This document shows, one piece after another, positions 1 to 8,624 of a stretch of DNA of 64,000 nt; position 1 is the first letter of the stretch; each line of letters opens with the position of its first letter. Origin of the DNA: Lentisphaerae bacterium GWF2_50_93 (GTDB taxonomy: Bacteria > Verrucomicrobiota > Lentisphaeria > Victivallales > GWF2-50-93); the NCBI GenBank assembly GCA_001804815.1, contig MHBI01000108.1, positions 40,827 to 104,826 of the forward strand, in the 5' to 3' direction. Below the pieces are notes generated by a model. That model worked only from the letters and a program-made list of their open reading frames with translations, was not told where the DNA came from and made no database searches. Made by a program: the position numbers and the translations under genes.

Positions 1-420
1 TTGAAAGTCTACACCTCCGCCGGCATCAACCTGATCTTTTGGCGCTTCTACTGTTTCACCATACGCATTGACATTGCCGGTGAAGCAAGTTGGAGCCCAG
101 CCTCCATTATCCATGGACGGGCAGACGTAGCTGCCGTTGCCACCCTTATTGCCCATTTCCTTGCGTATCAAGCCGCTCCAGTGCATATACGGCTTTGATG
201 AGTCATTAGGATAGTAGTAGGCCATTGGAAAAGTACCTTCATGGGCTGTAGCATACAGCATCAAGCCCAGGCTGATCTGTTTCTGGTTGCTGAGGCACAA
301 AGTGCCGCGGGCCTTCTCCCGGGCGGATGCAAGCGCAGGGAGCAGCAGTCCCGCAAGAATTGATATGATAGCGATAACTACCAGCAATTCTATAAGCGTA
401 AACCTTCGTTCTTTGTTCAT
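1..420 (-). CDS. Prepilin-like protein, H-X9-DG family, C-terminus outside window
   Basis: This partial gene runs off the left edge; 140 codons are visible. The product starts MNKERR followed by FTLIELLVVIAIISIL, the type IV prepilin/pseudopilin processing and membrane segment (residues 7-30). It then has the CLSNQKQ stretch typical of PVC-group prepilin-like proteins, which are probably cleaved, methylated and exported to the surface. The residue before the processed Phe is Arg, not Gly. The start at 420 follows AAGGAG at about 430-435. An in-frame upstream ATG at 453 after AGGTGG would add 11 basic residues and cannot be excluded. It is the last visible gene of the minus-strand series with two other pilins. 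Confidence 0.85.
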   Translation of the reverse strand, partial: MNKERRFTLIELLVVIAIISILAGLLLPALASAREKARGTLCLSNQKQISLGLMLYATAHEGTFPMAYYYPNDSSKPYMHWSGLIRKEMGNKGGNGSYVCPSMDNGGWAPTCFTGNVNAYGETVEAPKDQVDAGGGVDFQ

Positions 421-783
421 CTTCCTTTTCTCCTTACATTTTTTTGTTTTCATCTTTTTCCCACCTTTCTTTCTTTTTCCTTTTTTTGGTTGATAGCTTT
501 CTTGATTCTGCGATAATAATGCAGCAGGAAATAAGAACCACAAGATGCCTAATATTTAACTAACCGATATCTAACAAACCAGGAGGAACCGATAATTGCC
601 ATGGGCAGGACTAGGCGGAGATCACAACGCGATCGGAGATTATTCTGCGGTGTGTTTTCTCGATGGAAACTCAGCATGCCTGGAAGACAATTGCAGGGAT
701 TCCATCTTGAATGTGGCTAAGAACGATAAGGACTATGGGCCAGTATTATTCTCACGTTGCCTGGCAACGTACAGGAATACCAG
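421..783. other. Gap with polypurine tract and one hairpin
   Basis: No convincing gene. Positions 421-486 are almost pure purine on the minus strand, just upstream of the partial pilin. A perfect hairpin at 754-770 (ACGTTGCC, one-base loop, GGCAACGT) lies 14 bases beyond the stop of the next pilin on the minus strand. It lacks a T-run, so a terminator role is only possible. The rest shows nothing recognisable. Confidence 0.4.
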
Positions 784-1530
784 CTATTCCCGATCCCAGT
801 ACATGTCATTGCCCGGAGCCCTGGTCCATGGACCAGTAAGCTTGTCGGCAGCATAAAATTGCCCGCTTGTCCGTGCGACAATGGCATCGACATGGCCGTC
901 CATCCAAGTTACAACACAGGCGAACCTGTGCCTTCCATAAGGAGCAGGATTATCGAGATCGCACCAGGGATAGACGTGGTAGTACCCGAACAGGAGCCCG
1001 GTATTCCATTGTGCTGCTGTCTCAGTGGCCAGTATCGTCAATGATGGTTTCTTGATCTTGTCTATCTGGGCTGCCTTGTCATAAGTGTTATAGGGGGCGC
1101 TCCATGCATCCACCATCCAGGTTACCGGACCATCATCCCCGTCCTGGTTCTGGCCTCCAAGCATGTGGGAGTTGTATCCATAGCTTATCTGTCCGTAGAG
1201 GAGACGGCCTGCCTGGGTCTTTTCAGGAGTTGAAGTGTCCGAAGGACAGAAGAAAAGATCCGAAGGCTTGTTTTCCACAAGAAGCTGGCACCATCCGTCC
1301 GTCAGGGTGTTCGGTCCTGGATTGAGCCTCCTGCCCGGCATCAGGCTGCCATAATTGTCGCTGTAGACGTAGGTCAGAGTCCCAATCTGCTTGCAATTAT
1401 TTATACAATAAATCTTCCTTGCGGAATCCTTCGCGGAAGCCAGGGCAGGAAGAAGAAGTGCGGCAAGGATTGCGATGATCGCAATCACGACAAGGAGTTC
1501 GATCAAGGTAAAGCTCATCCATCTCCTCAT
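784..1530 (-). CDS. Prepilin-like protein with H-X9-DG domain
   Basis: Secreted or surface pilin-like protein of unknown role. MRRWMS precedes FTLIELLVVIAIIAIL, the prepilin processing and hydrophobic helix. A middle domain with aromatic residues and the CKQIGTLTYVYSDN stretch follows, and near the C-terminus H-X9-DG reads as HRFACVVTWMDGH. I chose the start at 1530 because AAAGGAG lies about 8 bases upstream. A longer frame to 1620 would put about 30 extra residues before the leader and run into the upstream pilin. The stop of the preceding pilin at 1592 is 61 bases away, so the two are probably co-transcribed. Ser replaces Gly at -1 of the cleavage site. Confidence 0.9.
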   Translation of the reverse strand: MRRWMSFTLIELLVVIAIIAILAALLLPALASAKDSARKIYCINNCKQIGTLTYVYSDNYGSLMPGRRLNPGPNTLTDGWCQLLVENKPSDLFFCPSDTSTPEKTQAGRLLYGQISYGYNSHMLGGQNQDGDDGPVTWMVDAWSAPYNTYDKAAQIDKIKKPSLTILATETAAQWNTGLLFGYYHVYPWCDLDNPAPYGRHRFACVVTWMDGHVDAIVARTSGQFYAADKLTGPWTRAPGNDMYWDRE

Positions 1531-1591
1531 ACCATAGGCTCCTTTTGTAGGATTATAATATCGATATAAATCCAATATACAGGCAATTATC

Positions 1592-2317
1592 TTATTCGCG
1601 ATCCCAGTACTGGTCGCCACTGGAATCGAAGGTCCAGGGATCGCCCAGGGTGTCCGGCCTGTAGAATGCCGCGCACCCTACGCCTTTTACTCCATCAACA
1701 TGTCCATCCATGAAGACGACGACACTGACATTGCTGTGCCTGCCATATGCAAGCGGATTGTTTGCATCAACCCAGGCATACACATGATAATATCCTTTCA
1801 GATTTCCACTGGCCATTGCGGCGGCAGTCTCCGTGGAGAAAACCGTTTTTGCCGGCTTCTGTATCTGCTGCAGCGATGCCGGCCTGTTGTATTTCTCATA
1901 CCTCGACTGGGGGTTCCAGGTCCCAACCCAGGAGGTGTCCCCTCCAAGCATGCGCTGGTTGTATCCGTAGCTGACACGGCCATACAGCAGACGATTGGCA
2001 GTTGTATCGTTGGGCTGTGAATCCGAAGGGCAGAAGAAAGTATCTGAAGCAGGGCTTGTCATAAGCCTGTGATACCAGCCGTTTACAAGGTCATTGGTGC
2101 CGCCCCTCAATCCCATCTTCTCCATAATAGTCCCATTATTCTCATCGCAATACATGAGGACCATCGTGGCAATCTGCTTGCAGTTGTTGATGCAGAAAGT
2201 CTTCCTGGCGGATTCCTTCGCTGAAGACAAGGCCGGAAGAAGCATCGCAGCAAGAATTGCGATTATCGCAATCACGACTAAAAGCTCAATCAGCGTGAAC
2301 TTAATATAGACTTTCAT
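1592..2317 (-). CDS. Prepilin-like protein with H-X9-DG domain
   Basis: A 241-residue paralogue of the next gene downstream; both end in the same QYWDRE-like tail. MKVYIK leads into FTLIELLVVIAIIAIL, followed by a soluble domain and the C-terminal HSNVSVVVFMDGH box. AAGGGGG lies a few bases before the ATG. A 30-nt hairpin separates it from the large glycosidase upstream, so transcription may be shared or partly attenuated. The two paralogues plus the truncated third look like a tandem duplication series. The role of this family is not established. Known features point to membrane insertion, cleavage and assembly by a type II secretion or type IV pilus machine, none of which is encoded here. 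Confidence 0.9.
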   Translation of the reverse strand: MKVYIKFTLIELLVVIAIIAILAAMLLPALSSAKESARKTFCINNCKQIATMVLMYCDENNGTIMEKMGLRGGTNDLVNGWYHRLMTSPASDTFFCPSDSQPNDTTANRLLYGRVSYGYNQRMLGGDTSWVGTWNPQSRYEKYNRPASLQQIQKPAKTVFSTETAAAMASGNLKGYYHVYAWVDANNPLAYGRHSNVSVVVFMDGHVDGVKGVGCAAFYRPDTLGDPWTFDSSGDQYWDRE

Positions 2318-2385
2318 AGCATCCCCCTTCTATAAACAATCACACTAACATGTGAATATTATATCAGATTCAGCATAATAAGTAT

Positions 2386-2416
2386 ACAGGCTGCGCCCGA
2401 GTCGGACGCAGCCTGT
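2386..2416 (-). terminator. Candidate terminator or REP hairpin after the large glycosidase
   Basis: Perfect 10-bp stem (ACAGGCTGCG with CGCAGCCTGT, 11-base loop) starting 10 bases past the stop at 2426. On the minus strand it is followed by ATACTTATT, only weakly T-rich. It could end the glycosidase transcript or be a REP-type repeat. Confidence 0.5.
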
Positions 2417-2425
2417 CAACGTCAT

Positions 2426-5400
2426 CTATTCCAACAGGATCAGGTCGCCGACCAGATCCAGCTGCTTGGAATGTGCGCATCCGAACCAGCCCATGAAACT
2501 GGCACGCCCCGGGCCGTCATCCTCGTTCATGATCGTGCAGAATCCGAGATCATTTCCGGCTCCCGGAACGAACGGCGCAAGCCTCAGCCATGGAATTGCA
2601 ATCTCATAAGTCCTGCTTCCCGTGCCATCAGCCGCCTTCGTGACCTTTATCACGATGTCCTTTACCTCGCCAGTAGGTGTCGATGGTGACGCGGAGTAGT
2701 TGCACCACGCCTGCGGTCCTTTCGCGCCTTCGGCAAGCGAATACTCGTACTTGCCGTTCTTCTCGCTGGACTCCCTGACTGAGTCGACGAGTATCTGCAG
2801 CCCGTCCATGTTCCAGATGTCGACGTCCGCCTTCGGATTGACATACTTGTCGTCCTTGACGTCCATCCTCATGTAGAGGTTCTTGTCATCCCAGAGGAAG
2901 CGGAGCTTTCCGGAAAGATCCTCGGCGCCTTTCCATTTCACGTCCTTGCCAAGGAGGAAATACTGCCTCTCCTCGTTGATATTGAGCACCTGCGCCTTCT
3001 GCCATTCGGCCTCGTCTGCCGCAAGATCCATCTTCAGCGGAGACTTCACCTTCTGGACACCGACAAATCCGGAAATCAACCTTTCCCTGGAGATTGTCTT
3101 GCCGGATGAATCCGTTACATTGACCTTCGCGTTGTAGATGTTGAGCGGATTGAAATTTGAGACTGAGAGTTTTATTTCCTTCTCGCCCTTGCCTTCAATC
3201 GTCACTTTCCCTTCCGTCTGCCCTGTCATCTCTGCGGCAAATGATTTTGCCTCAGCCTTGTTGAAAGTGCCTTTCGCCATCAGGATCTCCTCGGGTATGG
3301 AAATCGAATAGCTGACCTCCTCCTTCTCCGATGAATTGTTCTTAAGCACGACTTTCACTCCGGCCTTCCCGTCCTTGAACGGTTCCGGAACCACCCTCAT
3401 GGAAATCTTTCCTGATATCTGCATCGGAAGAGTAAGCTCGCCATTATTATTTTTCATTGCAAGCAGAAGCCTTCCCTCGCGTGCCGTAGTATTTTCCGGA
3501 GGCGTGACCGCGAAACTCACATCCTTTCCTGCTGCAGCGAGCTTCCTGACCTTCCAGTTCGGCGGAGTCACGATTGAAAGATCATCAGCTGAAATCCCGT
3601 CGACCGTGAACGCGACTTTCGTATCGACTCCCTTGATCACCGGATCAAGAGCTCCTGCGACCGCTACAGCCGGCTTCCCGAACTTGTCCGCAAGCTTCAT
3701 GTCGGCGGAATCAAAGAACAGGAGAAGAGGATCCTCGGAGACTGTCAGCGTGAGCCCCTTTCCATTTGCATCGAGGTTTGTCGAGCTTCCATCAATTCTG
3801 ACAAGTCTGACCTGCCCGACATTTGGAAGAGGGAAGAATACATCCTGCCTCTCCCTCTCCTTGTACAGTATCACAAAGCACTTGTTGTCCTTGTCCCTGA
3901 ACAGGAAAGCCTCGGCCTCGTCGGCGTACTTCACCCTCTGCACGAATTTCTTGATGCATATTCCATTGACCATGTTGTAGTAGCAGACCGCGTCGAGCTT
4001 CGGCCTGTAGAGACTGTATTTGCTGGAGAATACGTCGAACGATTCACCGTTGCTGCCGACATTCTTGCCTTCGGGATCCGGATAGAGCAGGTCGAACCAT
4101 GACATGTGGATGCCGCCATTTGCGAAGAACACCGCGAACTTCCTGATCATGTCACGGGTTATCGAAAGACGTGTCATTCCCTGGCTGTTGAGCCCGATTT
4201 CGGTCGTGCATATAGGTTTCTTGCCACCGTATTTCGTGAAGAGCTCCTGATATTTGGCGAATGCGCCTTCAACGCTCTTCGGATCCTCGTAGCAGTGGAA
4301 GTCATAGATGTCCTGGTACGACTGGAAACCCTGCTTGAAGTATTCCTCAACTGCTCCGCATGAGGTCCCGATCACTATCACATTCGGATCGGCGGCCTTC
4401 ACGCCCTCGTAGATGGGCTTGTAGGCTGCAATGTTCTCCTTCACCCTGTCAGGCGTGCTTGGCGGCTCATTGCCAGTACTTATCATGATCGGCAGCTGAT
4501 CCTTGTACTGGAGTACCAGCTTCTTCGCACCTTCGCGGAATGATGTCTCGTCGTAGTCCTTGTAGTTGCCATGATGGCCTTCAACGGCGCTCGCCGGAGT
4601 CCCAAGCACCGCCCCCATGCCAAGCTCCTTGCAGAGCTCTATTCCCGGAGCATGCGTATTGTATGGGGGCTTGGGTTCCCAGCCGCTCCATATCCCGCAC
4701 CACCTGAGGCCAAGCCTGTCGGACAGTATGAAATACTCCCTTATGCGGTTGTCCCAGTCCCTGGACGTGAACGGAATTTCAGAGGGCTTGTAGTTCTTCG
4801 TTACCGCCTTCGGCAGGATCACAAACGCCGACACGTCGTTGAACGGCTCTGAGCTTGCGAATGTCGCAAGGACGCGGATCTCGTAGTATTTGCCCATCTC
4901 GAACTTCATTGAGCTGAGATCGAGGACGCCGGAATATTTCGTCTTGCCTTTCTCCCTCTTTCCTTTCTCGAGCTTGACCTTGATGGGCTCGGAATACTCA
5001 GCGCCCCAGTAGTCCTTGATGAAGCATGTGACGTCCTTCGCTTCCGCCGGCCACGCCTTCGTGCATTCCACCGTGACATCGAAAACAATCTTGTCTTCAG
5101 GCAGGAACATGTTCCCCATGGCCTTCGACGCGAACTTCACTGCCGAGAAGATGCTGTTCTGCTTCGGAGATGCCGAGACATATGATGCCGAAAGCTCGTC
5201 CACGCTGAACTTGCCGTACGTCTTGTTCATCACGATCTTGAACCTTGCGGAAGCCGCATTCTTCGGAATGTCGACAAGCTTCTTGAATTCCTTCCATCCA
5301 TTCTGCTTCGTGACCAGGAAGAACTCATGCGTGTCGATGACTTTTCCCCCGCCGTCGAGTGATTCGAGATAGACAGTGCCGTTGTATGAGGAATCGGGAG

Positions 5401-6778
5401 AATACAGATCTGACTTGTAGGACAAACCAAGTTCCCAGAGGCCTTCCTTGATCGGGAAAGCTTCCATCACAAGAGATGTAGGATTGTCAACATCCTTCTC
5501 AGCCCTTTCGAAACTTACCGAGTTCTTGCCCTTGGCGGCATCAGCAGCGTCAAGCGCAACTTTTCCCTGGACAGTCCACGTCTTAGGCATTGCAGTCAGA
5601 TCCTCAAAGTTACCGTTGAACGCCGACGCCTGAGCCGATCCCTTCACTACTGTGTCGGCTGAAATATCGGCAATGAGCATGACAGGCTTTGCCTCGGCGC
5701 CCTTTCCGATGTTTATCGCGAGAAATGCGGCCGGACCATGCCATTTTCCGTCATTGGCCCCGCCCCAGTGCTCACCGCCGGCAATCGCATCTGGCTTGAT
5801 TATCACATCGTGCCACTTGCCGTCGCTCTGGATCTTGAATCCGCCGCGCTGATGGCACTGCCCAGTCGAATCACCGAGTCTAACGGAAATGCTTGTCACA
5901 TTGTCAGACTTCACCTTCATCCTGATCGCGGAAATGTCGGAAGAAAGATCCTTGAGATCCTTTTCAGCTGAGACATATGCGCCGCCGCCTGTGAAATCTC
6001 CGGCGAGCTTGATGGCCGACTTGCCCTTTTCAAAACCGTCCTTTACCAGCTCCATTCCGCCCTTGGCTCCAGGGAATTCCTGTCCGAGGCTGAAGTTCCA
6101 GTCGAGTTCGTCGTCGACGAACTCATCCATCCTGACATTCTTCTTCAATGCCGGAGACTTTTCTGAAACTGCCGCTGAATCATCAGACTTCCCATTGACC
6201 TTCAGGTCTGCCACCCAGAGAGTCGGAGTCTTCGACTTTTCATTCGGTCCTATTATGAAGACGATATATTTTGCCGGGCCGTGCCATTTCCCGTCGTTCG
6301 AGCCGCCCCAGTTCTCATATTTCATCACGACCTCGGCCGCAGGTGAATTTCCTTTTTCAGCCAGATACGATCCGATGTCGAAATTGAACTTCTGCCAGTC
6401 GGGACTGTTCTTGATCTTCAGGTTGATCTGGTGGCACTGTCCGCTGCTGTCTCCGATGCGCATGGTGAAGCCGGATGCGTTGGGATATTTGAGAAGGCAT
6501 GAAATGGAAGTGATGTCGGTATCCTCGAGCTGCGTCATGCCCTGTACGTAATTACCACCCTTGGTGAAATCTCCGTCGATCCTGAGAGCATCCTTTTCGG
6601 CCGCATCGACGCTGAGCTTGCCGGTGGCGCCCGGGAACTCCTGGCCGTTGTCGAATGTCCAGCCGTAGTTCTCCAGCGACTTGTCGCTAAGAAGCTCCAT
6701 GGTCTTTTCACCGGCGAAACAGACCGAAACCGAGACGAAAGTGGTAAATACCGCAAACACCATTGATATTCTTCTCAT
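2426..6778 (-). CDS. Multimodular secreted clan GH-A glycosidase with CBM9-like C-terminus
   Basis: A 1450-residue secreted enzyme. A signal peptide (about 1-22, ending VCFAG) is followed by two related modules (about 25-198 and 215-378; both contain GQEFPGA and WHGPA, probable carbohydrate-binding beta-sandwiches), and a third module (about 385-535). A TIM-barrel catalytic region of GH39/GH5-like character follows. Its likely acid/base is Glu771 in GNEP and its likely nucleophile Glu860 in TEIG. Ig-like regions come next, and the last 200 residues (PLKMDLAADEAEW onward) resemble CBM9. AAGGAG lies 5 bases before the ATG. Paralogues are at 8625-10907 and 28339-31620; the first module also exists alone at 11188. 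It probably cuts a polysaccharide outside the cytoplasm; the substrate is unknown. Confidence 0.85.
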   Translation of the reverse strand: MRRISMVFAVFTTFVSVSVCFAGEKTMELLSDKSLENYGWTFDNGQEFPGATGKLSVDAAEKDALRIDGDFTKGGNYVQGMTQLEDTDITSISCLLKYPNASGFTMRIGDSSGQCHQINLKIKNSPDWQKFNFDIGSYLAEKGNSPAAEVVMKYENWGGSNDGKWHGPAKYIVFIIGPNEKSKTPTLWVADLKVNGKSDDSAAVSEKSPALKKNVRMDEFVDDELDWNFSLGQEFPGAKGGMELVKDGFEKGKSAIKLAGDFTGGGAYVSAEKDLKDLSSDISAIRMKVKSDNVTSISVRLGDSTGQCHQRGGFKIQSDGKWHDVIIKPDAIAGGEHWGGANDGKWHGPAAFLAINIGKGAEAKPVMLIADISADTVVKGSAQASAFNGNFEDLTAMPKTWTVQGKVALDAADAAKGKNSVSFERAEKDVDNPTSLVMEAFPIKEGLWELGLSYKSDLYSPDSSYNGTVYLESLDGGGKVIDTHEFFLVTKQNGWKEFKKLVDIPKNAASARFKIVMNKTYGKFSVDELSASYVSASPKQNSIFSAVKFASKAMGNMFLPEDKIVFDVTVECTKAWPAEAKDVTCFIKDYWGAEYSEPIKVKLEKGKREKGKTKYSGVLDLSSMKFEMGKYYEIRVLATFASSEPFNDVSAFVILPKAVTKNYKPSEIPFTSRDWDNRIREYFILSDRLGLRWCGIWSGWEPKPPYNTHAPGIELCKELGMGAVLGTPASAVEGHHGNYKDYDETSFREGAKKLVLQYKDQLPIMISTGNEPPSTPDRVKENIAAYKPIYEGVKAADPNVIVIGTSCGAVEEYFKQGFQSYQDIYDFHCYEDPKSVEGAFAKYQELFTKYGGKKPICTTEIGLNSQGMTRLSITRDMIRKFAVFFANGGIHMSWFDLLYPDPEGKNVGSNGESFDVFSSKYSLYRPKLDAVCYYNMVNGICIKKFVQRVKYADEAEAFLFRDKDNKCFVILYKERERQDVFFPLPNVGQVRLVRIDGSSTNLDANGKGLTLTVSEDPLLLFFDSADMKLADKFGKPAVAVAGALDPVIKGVDTKVAFTVDGISADDLSIVTPPNWKVRKLAAAGKDVSFAVTPPENTTAREGRLLLAMKNNNGELTLPMQISGKISMRVVPEPFKDGKAGVKVVLKNNSSEKEEVSYSISIPEEILMAKGTFNKAEAKSFAAEMTGQTEGKVTIEGKGEKEIKLSVSNFNPLNIYNAKVNVTDSSGKTISRERLISGFVGVQKVKSPLKMDLAADEAEWQKAQVLNINEERQYFLLGKDVKWKGAEDLSGKLRFLWDDKNLYMRMDVKDDKYVNPKADVDIWNMDGLQILVDSVRESSEKNGKYEYSLAEGAKGPQAWCNYSASPSTPTGEVKDIVIKVTKAADGTGSRTYEIAIPWLRLAPFVPGAGNDLGFCTIMNEDDGPGRASFMGWFGCAHSKQLDLVGDLILLE

Positions 6779-6838
6779 AATTGCTCCTTGTATTTTTTTG
6801 GGACAGATCTGCCTGATCAGTCAGATCTGTCTGATTCC

Positions 6839-8107
6839 TTATTTCCCATACGCCCTTACATAATCCACTTCCATCACCGACGGATTCGGGGTCTTGTCGA
6901 TCGGCCAGCCGCTGCCGAGCGCGAGGTTGACCAGAAGCATCAGCGGCTTGTTGTGCTCCTTGGGCGTCTTGGTCTTCCATACCTCGATCCCGTCGAAATA
7001 CATGGTGGTGAACTCGGGCTCCACCATGCATCCGTAGTTGTGGAATCCGGTGCTGGCTTCATCCGGTTTTGTCATTATGCTGCTGCCCTCGCCCCAGTGC
7101 GGCTTCGGTTCCCAGACATGCATGGTGGCGGTGTATGAATTCGGGGCATGTCCGTAATATTCGATCACGTCGATCTCAACGCATCCTGTCTCCCCGCCTT
7201 TCGGATCTTTCCTGTCAAAACTGGAAGACAGCCAGAACGCCGGCCATACTCCCGGCCCCTTCGGCATCTTGGCGCGCATCTCGAAATAGCCGTACTGCTG
7301 CGAGAATCCATTCCCCCTGGGATCGTTCGAACAAAGCAGACCTGACTTCCAGGATCTTTTCCACTGATCCTTGGCCTTGAAGGCATCGTCCTTTCGGGCC
7401 TCGATATAGAGAATGCCGTTTTCAACCTTGAACGAGGAGTCCTCTCCGGGATCCGTGAATCTCGCATCACCGAAATCCCCGTTCCATGGCGTATGGCAGA
7501 TCCAGCGGGTACCAGGACCCCATGCGGAAACATCCAGGGGCTTGTCGAACTCCTCGCTGAACGTCATCTTTAATCCGTCAAGTTTCAGAGTCGGAGCCTT
7601 CTCGGTGTCACCCTTCGTCCATGGAGCATTCTTGTCGATTGTGAACGATCCGACATCGTAGCTCTTTTCACCGGCGTCCTTCACCCCTTCTCCTGCCTTC
7701 ATAGCAAGACGTCCCTTCTTGTCATACAGACCTAGGACTATCCTGTAGGTGCCGTCTGCGAGGTTCGCAGGAGGTACGACCCTGTTATCATAGCTCACGC
7801 CGCCGATCCAGCCGGGAGTGCCGGTGCCGACAGGCGGATTGTGGTCGCCCTGGAAGACAGTCTTCCCCTTCCCGTCCTTGTAGTGTATGAATACGGTGTA
7901 CGCCGTCTTCAACGGCTTAACCGCGTTCCAGTTCAGCTTGAGCTTGAAGAAGGAGCCCGCCGGAATCGTGGATGGAGTGACGACTGCCGGAAGCACGGTT
8001 GTCACATCGGCATCCTCCGCCGCAGTGGAAGGCCTGTCCTGGGCAGGACAGAGCGAACATGCAGCAATGGAAATTGCGGCTGAAGCAAATAACTTGAAAC
8101 TTGTCAT
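6839..8107 (-). CDS. Secreted GH16-family endo-glycanase
   Basis: A 422-residue enzyme with a signal peptide (about 1-22, ending CPA). An N-terminal beta-sandwich (about 35-160) is followed by a GH16 catalytic domain (about 175-420). The signature EIDVIE holds the nucleophile Glu311, Asp313 and acid/base Glu316, and the usual barrel strands are present (SEEFDKPL, GYFEMRAKMP, VWPAFWL, YVRAYGK at the end). GH16 retains configuration and cuts beta-glucans or beta-galactans such as laminarin, agar, porphyran or carrageenan; which one cannot be told here. GGAGG lies 5 bases before the ATG. It is 60 bases upstream of the 1450-residue glycosidase and probably in one transcript with it. Confidence 0.93.
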   Translation of the reverse strand: MTSFKLFASAAISIAACSLCPAQDRPSTAAEDADVTTVLPAVVTPSTIPAGSFFKLKLNWNAVKPLKTAYTVFIHYKDGKGKTVFQGDHNPPVGTGTPGWIGGVSYDNRVVPPANLADGTYRIVLGLYDKKGRLAMKAGEGVKDAGEKSYDVGSFTIDKNAPWTKGDTEKAPTLKLDGLKMTFSEEFDKPLDVSAWGPGTRWICHTPWNGDFGDARFTDPGEDSSFKVENGILYIEARKDDAFKAKDQWKRSWKSGLLCSNDPRGNGFSQQYGYFEMRAKMPKGPGVWPAFWLSSSFDRKDPKGGETGCVEIDVIEYYGHAPNSYTATMHVWEPKPHWGEGSSIMTKPDEASTGFHNYGCMVEPEFTTMYFDGIEVWKTKTPKEHNKPLMLLVNLALGSGWPIDKTPNPSVMEVDYVRAYGK

Positions 8108-8130
8108 CTTGTCCTCCGTGTGTTCTGTTT

Positions 8131-8624
8131 GTAGTCAACGCATTATTGCGTGTGTCCTTTTAAAATACACAGCCAAAAATGGCTTAACTACGAACATTTA
8201 TAAACCAATGCCAGCACTCCATATTTTTAAAAGTAGGTACGCCCTTTAGGGTGTACCATTCTTCTCTCCGTTTCCCAAATCCATGGTACAGGCTGAAGCC
8301 CTGTCTACTATACGCATATTCCAGTACTGTCCACGTCATGTTCTCCGGTTCTTCTGTCTTTGCATCTTTACGTCAGGCGCTTCGGCCTGACTTTGGACTG
8401 CGGTGATTATTCACCGCTTTGTTTTTAGAGCTGTTCGTCACGCCATAGCATCTTAACAAAAGCGAAAGCTGTTATCTTCTCCACGGTTCCAGTGGAATCC
8501 AAAGCGCAGAATGATCTGCGCACTCCAAAGATTCGTCCTCCGTCTGGAGGACTCATCATAAAGAATTCTAAACAGAGCAAAAAAATGCGTATAGTAGACA
8601 GGGCTGAAGCCCGTACCTACTTTT
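8131..8624. repeat. Cluster of REP/BIME palindromes of at least three families
   Basis: This 500-base gap is mostly palindromes. GTAGTCAACGCATTATTGCG is at 8131. An inverted pair of the GTAGGTACG family lies at 8232-8310, joined by the spacer TTCTCTCCGTTTCCCAAA that recurs at 11798-11999. A GTCAGGC/GCCTGAC hairpin is at about 8371-8391. An inverted pair with stems GCGGTGA/TTCACCGC (8399-8417) and GCGCAGA/TTCTGCGC (8504-8521) is flanked by TTTGGA; these two have changed both arms together. A further GTAGGTACGG copy ends against the stop of the next gene at 8625. No gene is seen. Confidence 0.8.

Noticed and set aside
596..856. 86-codon plus-strand frame with AGGAGG about 14 bases upstream
   Set aside because: It runs into the antisense of a clear pilin gene, has no recognisable motif, and the spacing to the ribosome site is too long.
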